A stretch of 64,000 nt of DNA from Siphonodentalium dalli (GCA_032622095.1 CP136061.1:136115587-136179586); one strand, 5' to 3'. Counted from the first letter of the stretch, positions 47,935 to 59,000 are shown. Made by a program: numbers and translations. Notes: generated from the sequence alone by a model not told the origin.

Positions 47935-49067
47935 AATACGTAGTTCATCGCGCGAAAGGTGTCCGTTCTACACGAGTAACACGAATGGAGTTCCTTCAAT
48001 ATCCATTTATGTTCCATCAAGATAGTTTTAGAAATGGAAAACCTTTATGTTGAGGTGCAAGGTTGGAACACAATCGATCTTTCAAGTCGCATAACAAAAT
48101 AAGTTGTCTATACATGTATTCCGAGAATCCACTGTTTACTTATATAGAAACACGTATGCGTAACACGGTAACCGCATGCATGCGCATCTGTTATATAGAA
48201 ACGCAAAGCCAGAGATTGCGGAACGTATGAAATTGAACTCAGTGTACGGGCGGAACATTAACAAAGACTTCCGGCGGTGCACTGGATCTCAATTGCGCAC
48301 ACTGACGCAAGCAATTCTCTGGGGAAATATAATGTACTCCCATCGATGGCATTTTCACTAATTCATAACTTGCCACTCGGTGCTACTGCATTTTGTGGGA
48401 ATAAAAAGCCACATGTTCCTATAACGGCGCTATCGTATTGCAATCACGTTGATGTCACAGCAGGGTTTATCGTTTGATAATGAGTTTGGAGACTGCACGG
48501 TGTACTACTTTTTACGCCGCAATAAAAAGTCAATTTACAAATTCTCGGCCGTGTCGTACACGCATACAGAGCGCCATCTGTCGATGGTTGCATAGGGGTA
48601 CTTGAGAGATTTGTCTGCCATTCTGGGGATCTGTGAAGGGCATTTCTTACATGTAACGACCACTAGCAGTTTTGCCTTACCCCCCCCCCCCCCTCGTGGA
48701 TGAGATGAGCAGAGGCACCTACCCTCTTTGTCCACTGACAACGGCGCTGTATATGTATATATCAGTGCGTTTTTCCAAGCTCAATACTTGATCGATAAAA
48801 TATCATGCATATATATGACCAGTAGCAGGAAATAAGTTTAGACATACCACCAGGCATACCATGTGTTGTCAATATTCGTCGCGCACTGAAACAGGCCACT
48901 GATTTCATTTTAAATTAAAACGGTTAATTAGGTGTGTTATATCGACTCATGATTTTCAGGCTTCAAACTTGCTTGACATAGCAATATTTAACTTTTGACA
49001 CATTTCCATGGTCAAAATGTGTATATAGATCAGTACACGAAATAGAAATTACAGATTTTAGATACTC
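47935..49067. other. Unassigned DNA
   Basis: Contains a C-run at 48680 and a small direct repeat (TTATATAGAAAC near 48139 and 48191). The open frames at 48176-48477 and 48535-48741 have no recognisable domain. Confidence 0.5.
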
Positions 49068-49116
49068 TTAACCCTTCCATGACTGGAGCTTCCTGAAAGT
49101 TTGTGAAAACCCTGTG

Positions 49117-49183
49117 CCAATGCATTCTCTTATATATGCGATTCTCCCATATTGAGCATAGCATATATAAGAGAATACATTGG
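49117..49183. repeat. 67-bp hairpin, copy 4
   Basis: Same stem core, with a different and poorly paired apex (ATTCTCCCATATTGAGCATA). Confidence 0.92.
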
Positions 49184-49214
49184 CCTATAACAATATTTAC
49201 CTTGACCTTGTAAG

Positions 49215-49281
49215 CCAGTGCATTCTCTTATATGCGCGAGGCTCCCTATGGGAGACTCGCATATATAAGAGAATGCACTGG
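49215..49281. repeat. 67-bp hairpin, copy 5
   Basis: The outer stem reads CCAGTGC with GCACTGG, where the other copies have CCAATGC with GCATTGG, which is a paired change. The apex GCTCCCTATGGGAGA pairs better than in copy 3. Confidence 0.95.
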
Positions 49282-49689
49282 CACAAGATCTTTAATGCAG
49301 CACTAGCGCAGCTCCAGTCATGAAAGGGTTAAAATATTTTGTTCAGCTGTAGAAATGATCTTTATTGTACCATACCGGGAAAGGGCAAAATTTCAACTTC
49401 CTGTAATGTTCTACGTCGAAGACAGAAAAGGTTATTGTTTTCTTCTGAGGAAATACATGGCTCGAGTTTGATTTCCGAGACATTGATTATCATTTATATT
49501 GATTATGTTCATAAGTACATTTACACTTACGGAATTACTCATAAGAGTCAAATATATACAACCACTGCAACGTGTTCCAGTCGTTTATTGTATGACAGAA
49601 GTAATTGTTTTATATGTATCAGAATCAGGCTGAAGTGGGATATATTTTGCTGGATGGTATTGTCTGGTTTCCCGGGTCTGGTGTTGCAC

Positions 49690-50745
49690 ATATGCTGAAA
49701 ATTCCCCCGTGTAATTCATGTAATTGTCAGGAACGAAAGCGGCGCACTCAATTAGGTCTGCATTGAACGTTGAAAATGACGAGTCGCTTAATTTAAAGGC
49801 CCACTTTATTTTCGAATGCCCAAATCACATTATATACAACATGTTCCATGCAAGGTATATACCATTTGGAAGAGGAACCCAAAATATATATTCTACCGAA
49901 ATACGGAACAGCCTAGAAGTGTCCACCAAGTGCCAGAGATACTCAGATTCAAACCAAGACGTCTCCCGTTATTTACCCCAGAATGCATCATAATTCACAA
50001 CTAAGACATAGAGAGTTATTCTCATCCATTGAGACTGACAGTACAGACCAGATAGACATTAAGCACAGAACACACATCGGTACCTTGACCAAAAATAACT
50101 TGTTCACTGTTTTTTTCCGACTGTCTATGGCCCTATACAACTAGATATACATATAAACATTACATATATGTAATACTGTTAATTTGAATTATCCCAAAAC
50201 CTCATTCAACAAAAAGACTTTCCAGCGATCTATATAGATAATTCCTATTTTGTTTACTTAACTAAAGATGGCTGTATCTCTCTCCCGAATCCGTTGTAAC
50301 AACAAAAAAACTAAATATTGTGTTCTTAATATACCCATGGAGCTGGAACTGGAACCGAAGCTGTGCATATGTTGTAGAAAATCTGAAAAGTTCAAAACAT
50401 TCCTACGGAGAGATAGTACATCTTCGATCTTTCAATTCGTCTGGATTGGCTCACAACCACACCCATACTTGTTTGTGATATGCCCTAAATACTAGGTTCT
50501 AGTTAGTTTTATATATGATTATACATGTAGTCTGTACGTGTGCGTGGATATGAAATACAAGCCATCTATGCAATTATTTATAGTGATACTTGTTTAGGGG
50601 GTAGCAGGAAGACAGCCCGATAGGTCTAGGCTAACCCCCAACAATATAAATTATACAGCATTACTTTATTATATGTTACTGACATTGTATTATTCATGTG
50701 TATATTATAAATAAATTATCCTATCCTATGCTATCCTATTCTTCC
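49690..50745 (+). pseudogene. Degenerate LINE 3' region
   Basis: Overlapping frames near 49724-49993 read ALNVENDES...AHFIFECP followed by IIYNMF. This resembles the C-terminal segment of many LINE ORF2 proteins, where an ENDE-x-HFIFxCP motif carries the Cys/His of a late zinc knuckle. A frameshift separates the two usable frames. Downstream is a GGGGGTAGCAGGAAGACAGC block typical of a LINE 3' UTR. It ends in short TATCC repeats at 50717-50740, which would be the 3' tail. The 5' limit is not defined. The clade is uncertain (Jockey- or RTE-like). Confidence 0.5.
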
Positions 50746-50776
50746 ACCGGATAAGTTTATAATACAATGTTTGGAG

Positions 50777-50821
50777 CTTCCTCTTCCAAATGGTATAGAC
50801 TGAAACATGTTGTATATAATG
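50777..50821 (-). repeat. Inverted fragment of the LINE-like region
   Basis: The reverse complement matches 49828-49877 (CATTATATACAACATGTT, ACCATTTGGAAGAGGA). It is therefore a second, opposite-oriented piece of the same LINE family right after the tail of the first. Confidence 0.8.
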
Positions 50822-50829
50822 TTTTTCGG

Positions 50830-51434
50830 TCGTTTTTCATAAATCCAACCAAAAATGGCAAGAGATTTGCAACAAAGAATTTCTCTAATCTATCAGGCGA
50901 AAAAATCTTGAATTTCTTATTGCACCATCTTCATTGTATGTAGAATATGGGCCATTACTAAGAGACGACAAGAACATTTGAGAGGTTGAAAATAGTATTT
51001 TCATTTGTGTCATTTTGGGTACCAATTAGCACTGCTAGAATTATTAATAAGTTCACACAACACTCCAATAACCAATTAGCTTCTTAAAATCCTCCCTTCA
51101 TGATCTTCAGATATATCATGGATATATGAACTGCGCGTTTGACAAAATATCTATTTTACATAATTCTTGGTACCTGAATACAGTGAAAGTTTAAATATAA
51201 TCATGCCATAAACGTTAAGTAGATGGGGTTATAATTTCCAACGGGTCGATGTTTTTTTAAATATTGTGTCGCAGTAATCGCTTGCGCCAAATTTCACAAA
51301 GAAATTCCTGACATATTTTGAGAAAAAATCCATTTTAAAATACCAGTATTGTTAATACATTATCTCTGTACTCTTTATGTGGTGAGAGTAAACAATTGCA
51401 TTTAATTGGACATTTTGACAAAACGTGGGTCTTA
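50830..51434. mobile_element. Family C element, copy C2 (diverged, shortened)
   Basis: Colinear with C1: CATAAATCCA, GCAACAAAGAATTT, TTTGAGAGGTTGAAAAT, CACAAAGAAATTCCTG and ACATATTTTGAGAAAA follow in the same order. It lacks the part of C1 between about 10440 and 10800. The right TIR reads CAAAACGTGGGTCTTA. Confidence 0.8.
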
Positions 51435-51436
51435 CC

Positions 51437-51505
51437 CCAGTTCTGATTGAAATCATACTCAAGCGAGTACGTAGAGCGTTTGAGTATGATTGTAATCAGA
51501 ACTGG
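51437..51505. repeat. Hairpin with ~25-bp arms
   Basis: CCAGTTCTGATT, GA, AATCATACTCAA on the left pairs with TTGAGTATGATT, GT, AATCAGAACTGG on the right around a 19-bp loop. The only mismatch is the GA/GT step. It directly abuts C2. Confidence 0.93.
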
Positions 51506-51738
51506 TCGGACCCTTAATGACCAGAACTATTTGAAGATCGAAAACCCTACTTGACAGCATAGCTATACGCATGGGACAGATTTATGTCGTGTCAATAAAC
51601 CCATTATAGTGGTACTGTACACTGAATCCTGCCATTTATGGAACCATTTCCTGGTATACTCAACAGTATATATGCAACAAATGATTGAACTTGAGCCACG
51701 GATTAGTGCAAAAATACACTAATATGCTCTAACAACAT

Positions 51739-51800
51739 GGTAATTATAATGAAAATGAGTTTATGACTTAAGTCATTAACTAATTTCCATTATAATTACC
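51739..51800. repeat. 62-bp palindrome
   Basis: GGTAATTATAATG at the left pairs with CATTATAATTACC at the right. The centre ATGACTTAAGTCAT is itself a perfect palindrome. Confidence 0.92.
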
Positions 51801-52590
51801 AATGGTGTTTATATCGTTCAAAAGGAGAAATGCGTTCATTATCTTTTTATTTTTAAATTGAATTATAAATTAAAATGTAAGCAACAAATTTAAATTGGTC
51901 GAGGAGTTCAACATAAAAAAATATTTTGTATTTGTTAAGAGTTATGTCCGTGACTACGCCCATGTTTGAGTTGGCGACCCCATTTGAACAAATTTGAATC
52001 CCAGTCACACAAGGAACCTCTATACGAAAAATAAGCTAAATCGGCTAGATGGTTCTTGAGAAGAAGTCGCTGTAAGAATTACTATGGCGGGAATGAATTA
52101 TGGGCCTGACTTCGCAGCTATTTGACCTGGTGGCCTCATTTTAACAAATCTGAATGTGAGTCACATAGGGAACATCCAACCAAACACGAACACATTCGGT
52201 CTTATGGTTCTGGAGAAGAAGATGTTTAATGAATTTTGGACGGGTGGACGACTCACGACTGACGAGGAGTGCTGACTATAGCTCCACTGGAGACTTCGTC
52301 TCGGCTGACTACATATGCAGGAGCACATCATGAACAAATGCATTTTCACAAAAAGCTTAGTAAGGCCGAAGATTTCTTAGAAAGCGTGTGTTGTTTATAT
52401 CACCACAATAAATGTCTATCCGGATAATTTTATCCAGCAGCATTCCTGAAAAAGTCGTTCCATCTCCCATCTTACGTTGTGTTTGTTTCTTTGTTTCAGT
52501 GACATTTCATGTTCGAAATTTCAAGAAACCGACTCGCGAGTTTAACCTTTTCTATACTGCATACTCATTAACGAGTAGTCCCCTTATAAC

Positions 52591-52643
52591 ATGTTCAGAT
52601 AATAAGGTTAGGTCGTTAATTTGTTCAACTTATTGTCTGAACA
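52591..52643. repeat. GTTCAGATAATAAG hairpin, copy 2
   Basis: ATGTTCAGATAATAAG pairs with CTTATTGTCTGAACAT. Shorter loop than copies 1 and 3. Confidence 0.88.
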
Positions 52644-53252
52644 TTTAAATACTTCTGCACTTGAATTATCTTTTCATATGACTATATATCGTCTGTTAAT
52701 TTATCTAGAACGCCTGATCTTTTCTGACATATATAGATACTGTTGAAATTCAATAGGAAATAATTAATGACTAATTATAGGCGAGCAGAAAAATATTTCT
52801 CAAAACTAAATTGAATTGAGATGTGGTTTAACTCTTCAGAAAATCATGAAAACTGATATTGTTTTCTATAGTACATTAATTTGTTTATTAATTCAAATAA
52901 ACTCATTTTGGCAGGAAACATTGTCTTGAAATAAGTGTGTTATATTGCACAAACAGTATTTATTTTTTTTCAAATAAAAAACGAACCAATGCTTGCACTA
53001 GTTAATTGCTGCTAGTTATCAATGAATCCACTACTTTGAAAATGTATATTAGTTTATTAAAGATTAATTTTGAGAGAAAAAAAACATGGCCGAAACAAGC
53101 AATCTCTGCGTCATTTTAACAATCTCTTTACAGAATGGATTATCCCACCCAGTTATAACAGTATATTTTGGAATAGTATATTATTCATTTTGAGTGGTGT
53201 TCAGGAAAAATGAGCGGACAACAAATGCAGATGGATGCCTATTCATTGGTGG

Positions 53253-53323
53253 GGAAATATTCAGATAATACGTTCAACAAACGGCCTATGACCGTTTGTT
53301 GAACTTATTGTGTGAATATTTCC
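53253..53323. repeat. GTTCAGATAATAAG-type hairpin, copy 3
   Basis: A 71-bp near-perfect palindrome: GGAAATATTCAGATAATACG, then TTCAACAAACGG, CCTATGA, then CCGTTTGTTGAA and the complement. It is the most complete member. Confidence 0.93.
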
Positions 53324-54438
53324 TTAGGGAAATAAGGATTTAGTAAATACAGGGCTAAAAAGAGCACTAATCGCGCATCTATATTACTTCAGTTATCAAC
53401 AATATCCGTAGATGATGTGTGTAACCCGTTTGAAATATATCAAACACGTCACAACATGTCGGAATCAAACTTCTATCAGGAGATTCCAAAGTTGCTTGTT
53501 CAGTTGGAGTTATTGTTGCATGTGTGGATCACATGTGCAAACTTGTCTCAACGGTGAGTTTGGTCATCAATTGAAATTCTGGCTAATAAGAACACAACAG
53601 TGAATATTTTGTTGAAATATTAATGTATTTAGCTGAAAAAATGTGATGTTCGAATCCTCGGATATGACACGGCCACCCAGGGACGCAGCTAGGTGATCTT
53701 TGTTGGGCGCTTCTCCAAATTTCCAACTGCACCCATATTAGACAAAGCTCGCCACACAGATATACTTCATTTGCACCCTTCTCCCACTTGAGTTGGAATT
53801 TTACAATTGATAACTGATACAACTGTTAAAGGTACTCAACCCGATTCGATTGTCCCCATATCATCTGATTCCAACGACAACAACTTAAAAAAAATGCCGC
53901 TTCAGTTATCAGAATCGATTAATTGCCCAAAAAAATGATTACTATACAGTCAAATATAATATAAAATTGACCAAAACATTATTTATCAACATTTTGTTCA
54001 ACGATATCTGGCCGGATTGTCTAACATCTTACACCCAAAGCCACTTGATTTTAGAGTTATCCATCTTCATCCGCAATTTTGTCAGAAACCGTCAGCTTGA
54101 GGAATATTGCCAGGTCGCCAAAAATTACATATCTCGGGAAATAACAAATTTCTAAAATCTATATCTGATCACTCTTAGCTTTGATGAGTGGGTTTCTCGG
54201 ATCGAATCAAATATTGTTTACCCCTGAAGCCAAAGAAATAAATTCTGATTATGCATCTTTAAAAACTGTTACCAAAGTTGGGAGTGAGACACCCACCCAC
54301 AAATACCCCTTGTCACCACGTCCCTGTGTACACCGTGTCACCCACCAACAGAGATTCGAAACAGCTGGACATCTTCCATCTCACATTGACTAGTTGTGTT
54401 TGATGTGGTCCGACTGGCCATGTGATATATTATCCACA

Positions 54439-55323
54439 TTACACGTCAGAGAAATCAGAACTCTCGCTAGATCTCATACAAAGTTGGTTCGCCATCACGT
54501 GAGCGAGATCGTCCACGGGATTCTGCTGCGCACTCTCCAAGTTTGTAACATGAACAAAACAACAGGGATTTGATATCTCAGTCTTTTTCGGTGCTTTATA
54601 TTTCTTTGATTGGCCGTCCTTTTTCTTTGACTTTTTGGATTTTTTGCTCAAGTAAAGTAGGTCGTCGTCAGGTTTTGAAGTCAAGTCTTTCACTGTTTTA
54701 TAAAATTCTTTGGCAGAATCACTATCATCGAAACTAAGTCCTGCAAGTTTTGTGTGGTCCGTTGAAAGGTGAATTGTGTGAAAATTTGTATGTGGAACTG
54801 CATAGTCTGTTAAACTGTCTATATCATCCTTGAATAGAACAAATCCTGTTCCCTTTTCCGCTAGAATTATACTGAGCTTGCGTTGCCGCAAATGTTCACC
54901 ACTGTTTAAAACCAAGACAGGTACTCCTGTTAAAGAAAACACCCATTCACTAGAGCGGCTGGCCCTGTTGGCGACCGATCCGTAATATAGATTGGCCAAA
55001 CATTGGCATACGAATACATCAGTTTTGTGACTGCGGAAAAACATTTCAATTTGAAGTAAATCCTGTTCCGTTAATCCCTCAGAGAAATTAGAGGCACTCG
55101 CGTTACTATTACTGCTAGTACACGTGTTCACGTCGGAAATGTCAGATGCCCCGTCCGACATAACTAAAGTAGGTTTCTTCTTATCAACGAAGCTGGGGAG
55201 GGTAACTGCATCTGTTTGTTCGTTGTTTATAATATTTTTTCCACTTAAATTTGTACGATAATCCGAGTTCAGAACGCCGTGCGTAATATGGTTGCTCTGT
55301 CGATTAGGAACGCTTCCAGACAT
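54439..55323 (-). CDS. WH1/EVH1-like + CRIB-like protein (WASP N-terminal-like)
   Basis: A single uninterrupted frame of 294 residues starting at the ATG at 55323 (MSGSVPNRQ). An in-frame TGA lies upstream, before any other ATG, so a farther start is unlikely without splicing. Residues 1-85 are polar and Ser/Asn-rich. Residues about 100-215 look like a WH1/EVH1 (PH-fold) domain, ending FHTIHLSTDHTKLAGLSFDD and then AKEFYKTV, close to the FHTF-x-LNFADE-EA-F end of WASP WH1. Residues 226-247 are lysine-rich (SKKSKKSKKK), as in the WASP basic region that binds acidic phospholipids. Residues 250-259, ISNPCCFVHV, fit the CRIB start I-S-x-P-xx-F-x-H, a Cdc42/Rac-binding motif, though the usual H-x-G end is missing. 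The tail (SSESSDFSDV) is acidic. There is no proline-rich region or VCA, so it cannot nucleate actin through Arp2/3 as WASP does. Role as a GTPase/lipid-responsive adaptor is inferred. The CDS is intronless; an upstream non-coding exon is possible. Confidence 0.75.
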   Translation of the reverse strand: MSGSVPNRQSNHITHGVLNSDYRTNLSGKNIINNEQTDAVTLPSFVDKKKPTLVMSDGASDISDVNTCTSSNSNASASNFSEGLTEQDLLQIEMFFRSHKTDVFVCQCLANLYYGSVANRASRSSEWVFSLTGVPVLVLNSGEHLRQRKLSIILAEKGTGFVLFKDDIDSLTDYAVPHTNFHTIHLSTDHTKLAGLSFDDSDSAKEFYKTVKDLTSKPDDDLLYLSKKSKKSKKKDGQSKKYKAPKKTEISNPCCFVHVTNLESAQQNPVDDLAHVMANQLCMRSSESSDFSDV

Positions 55324-55429
55324 GGGATGATTGTAACATCGCACCAATTCCCTCTCAATCCATACTGATCAATATACAAATTGGCTGCCAGTTACAAACA
55401 TCTATCTCATCGGCCCGCTGGATCAGACT

Positions 55430-55452
55430 GCGACGGCTGAAAATATATAAAT
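55430..55452 (-). promoter_or_regulatory. Possible 3' splice site or TATA element upstream of the WH1-CRIB gene
   Basis: On the minus strand, GCATTTATATATTTTCAG ends at 55437. It could be a polypyrimidine/AG acceptor of a non-coding first intron, or the TATATAT could act as a TATA element about 115 bp before the ATG. Three short upstream ATGs followed by quick stops or out of frame lie between here and the start. Confidence 0.35.
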
Positions 55453-55602
55453 GCTTAACTGTCAGACGGAGTTCATGGTGACATGCGAGCCATACATATA
55501 TACAGCCTCAAGTGGGATACGCAATTTCCGTTTGGACAAACGTGCATTATCAGTTGTGATTCAGGAAGAGACATGTTGTCATGACATCGTCGACAGACAT
55601 GT

Positions 55603-56010
55603 ACGTCAACATGTTTTCTTCTGACACGTGTACTAACTGTACTTCTAGTCGTGAAGTATATTCCCTTTCGGGGGCTGCATGCTTTTGAGTCAGCCAACCC
55701 ATGAAAATCACTTTCACGTTTCTTTGATAATCCTTTGTCGTGCAGTAAATTAAAGGGTGTGTTGACTAAAATACAATATTCCCTTTCGGGGGCTGCATGC
55801 TTTTGAGTCAGCCAATCCACTTTCACGTTTCTTTGATAATCCTTTGTCGTGCAGTAAATTAAAGGGGTGTTCACTAAAATACAATTTGCGCATGACATTG
55901 TGTGTACACATGTACGCCAACATGTTTTCTTCTGACGTTTTGCCAGTGTACTTCTATTTAGTGGGCGTATAGCCTTCTACTCAACGAGTATATTTCCTTT
56001 TGGGACTGCA
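55603..56010. repeat. Upstream duplication: ~117-bp unit in tandem, plus a third decayed copy
   Basis: ATTCCCTTTCGGGGGCTGCA, GCTTTTGAGTCAGCCAA and CTTTGATAATCCTTTGTCGT occur at about 55660-55775 and again at about 55779-55895. A third copy near 55988 is decayed (TTCCTTTTGGGACTGCATG). CAACATGTTTTCTTCTGAC also flanks at 55607 and 55918. The 141-codon minus frame here shows the duplication in protein form and has no domain, so I do not call it a gene. Confidence 0.9.
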
Positions 56011-59000
56011 TGTTTTGAGTCAACGAATTAAAGCACATATTTATAGCTCAAGCCATATTATCATATTACTTTGAGTAATTATTGTCACACCATATGTCAG
56101 TGACAATTACTGCTAAATAAATTACAATAAATGGTGATCCATGGGTCATAAATCATCATATATGAATTATCTCTACAAGATTCTCAACACCGCCGAAATT
56201 TGTTGTTATTTATGTGCCTTAATATGCACATAATTTGCGTAACAAAACAATTCGAAGCAATTTTTTCTATTCTATATGCAAGGGATAACATTATGTTTGT
56301 TTAAACTATGGATTAAATGTTATTAGACATCTGGATCAGTTAGTACAACATTGTGGAAAACATAGGGGAATCACTTGAAATGAAGTTATGCATGCCGCAT
56401 TTATGTCAGAGTCAGACTCTATGTGGACTATATTTTCAAACCGATGAATTATTCTGATAAATGAGACATATAATAACGTTTTATGTATACAAAATAGTCC
56501 TCGAATCGTGTTAGTGGTTTGCACGTGGTATAGCTATGCCGTGATGACAATTGCTGAATATACAGCTGCCCATTACAGCTTTGTTAGAAACTAAACGTCG
56601 ATATACGCAAACATGTAATACAATATTTGTTTGCGCTGTAAATATAACTAATATATACTGTCGACGCAATTATCTGTATTTCGGACACGAATTTATTTTA
56701 GGATAGTTTTGAATCGCGAATTATCAAAGTAATATCGTTCTGCACAATGTTGTACTAACTATGATGTGTTATGTTTGAATGTGATAAATACAACTGGTAT
56801 GTAAATTAGAATGCTGCCTTTTACAAAAAGGAATTGTATTATATACGTGGGGTTTATAATCACTATATGCAGATGTGTGTTATTGTGGGCGGGTGTTATA
56901 AGTCCCAGTGGGGTTCTTTGTGCATAAAATGGGAGATATGACCATGCATTCTAGATTACGAATGTCGACTTGTGGAATTGTGCTATAAAGCATAGTATAA
57001 AGTGCCCATTCGGTGAAATAGAAGCTGGGTTTTAAATGCAATATATTGAGCACGTGCTTTATTCTGAATCGATCCAATGCAAAACGAATTGAGCCATCAA
57101 AAGCAAATTAATCAGTGACGTGAGGAATTAAGTCAGATATCTGACCATAATGTTGTCCTTCAGTCGATCGATCAGAACTGGCAACTGCATGATTTTAAAG
57201 GCATTTTCTCATAGAAAACCATATTCTGCCAGAATATGAACCGAAGGATGAATACAAAAATACATCAGTATACCATCGCTAACTCCATGAGAAGTAAATA
57301 CTATGCAGTTCCAATAGCAGCGATGGTCTCGCAAGAATCAATTATTCGCGTATTTTAAGGTAATGTGTTAATATCACCTTTACATGTGGAACTATATAAA
57401 TTTTACGTCTCGTGTCGTTAGCTTTGATCAATATGCATTTGATATGCATGTTACCGTTCATATTCTGGTGCCATATGGGTTTCTATGAGAAAATACCTGC
57501 AAAAAATGCAGTTCAAACCAGTGTATGAAGGTACCCGAAGTCCTTAATCACACGCACACGCTCCATCTCTACCAGAGCGCACCAGTCATACTTCCTTTCT
57601 GACTCTGTAACCGGCTGGATACTGGTCTGTGGAATCTATATTTAGCGCGGGGTTTTCCAGCAAAAATGGCGAAAATCGATCGCCCGAAAGTCAAATTTCC
57701 TACAAGTCAAAATTGCAGCAAGTTAGAACTCTTGTATTTGACTTGCCACGCGTGTTGTCTTGACATTGTCGTCCATGTGCGTTTATACGTTTGTGTTGAT
57801 AAAATAATCGGATAACCAAATCGCACCGTTTCGAAATATAGTTCTTTGCTTCTAGTGGGACTTTCCAAACTTAAGGTACGAAATTACACAAATTTTAATT
57901 GATATTTTGTGTGTTTAACAAGAGCAGCATGTTGCTCTGTTCGCTTAGTATCCATCTTAATATCGGGAAGTCCAGAAAATGTGGGGAAAATGTCACCGAT
58001 AGCAGCGGTCTTACCGAGTCATCAAGGGAGGTAAACCCTGCATGGAATTTTGGCACACGCTGTCATTTGTTTGGCCACTGGATTATGTTCGTATTGTGAC
58101 CTCATAGAGCGCAGCGATGCGAACGGCGTCAATGCTTTGTTTTGACACACTTTTCCCCTAGTTTCCGCTTGGGATACCTTTACTCGTTTAACATATTATT
58201 ATGTCGGCGACTTTCATTGAATCATCACAGTCGAAACCGAATCATCTTATCGGAAATAAAAAGGTTCATGCGAAAATAACATAAACTTGCCGATATCGGC
58301 TGATCTTGCATGCACAGTATGTAAACTCCTCCAACAGTCAGATTAAGGACATAGTATGGACTTGTTCGGTGCGTGAAATTGTTAAGTTAGTACTCAGGTG
58401 CTATGTCAACGTGGGAAATGTAGCATTCTACTAACATCGCCGAAAACTTCAAAGAAATCGACCATACCACTCCACAGAAAACATCGTCTGAACTACGCCC
58501 AATTGTAAAAAATTACATCTCGATTCAGGACGCAACTATCGGCGAAATGATTTCGCCGTCGAGAGTCATTGCATTTAACAAATATATAAGAATGACACTA
58601 TCAGAGTGTTTTACATCACTTTAATGTTATGGTTCGTAACAGCCGACATATAGTAAACTCTGGCCTTTCCACGCCAGTTTCACACTCATGCAAGGACCAT
58701 TTTTACAAATTAAATAGTTTACAATTTCCTATATCCGGAGTTATACTTGACATAAACTCTGTTATGGGATATGTTCGACTCTCGCCCATATAATTGGCTC
58801 AAAGGTCTGTCGGGGCTCGAACGGTTATTCATATAATGAGGTGATTATGACGGGGGTGTACAAGTGAAATATTTGTGTTTGTGCATGCTGTAGAAGAACA
58901 CTTGATAAAACAGCTGTTAAATCACTTAGCAAATGGTTTGCGTGCGAAAATAACTCTTTCTAGAAGTGAATTTTGTGTATAGGTCTTGTATATTTTATGA

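Larger units (their letters stand above)
49068..49332. mobile_element. Twin-hairpin MITE, copy K3
   Basis: A 265-bp element with ends TTAACCCTTCCATGACTGG and, inverted, TTAACCCTTTCATGACTGG. TTAA is at 49068-49071 and 49329-49332. Two complete 67-bp hairpins (49117-49183 and 49215-49281) face each other across a 31-bp spacer. It is the most compact copy and defines the unit. Confidence 0.92.
51801..54438. other. Mostly unassigned DNA with two small hairpins
   Basis: Besides the hairpins at 52591-52643 and 53253-53323, I recognise nothing. Short open frames (52161-52349, 52412-52648, 53412-53603, 53967-54155, 54181-54393) lack domain signatures. The last 500 bp is downstream of the WH1-CRIB gene and could include its 3' UTR. 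No AATAAA in the gene's sense was noticed close to the stop. Confidence 0.5.

Noticed and set aside
53583-53822. 79-codon minus frame
   Set aside because: No signature; it lies downstream of the WH1-CRIB gene with no splice evidence.
54439-55347. TTG start at 55347 giving a 302-residue protein
   Set aside because: A non-ATG start is unlikely in an animal gene. The first in-frame ATG after the upstream TGA is at 55323.
55473-55898. 141-codon minus frame with internally repeated peptide
   Set aside because: The peptide repeat is the translation of the local tandem duplication; no recognised domain.
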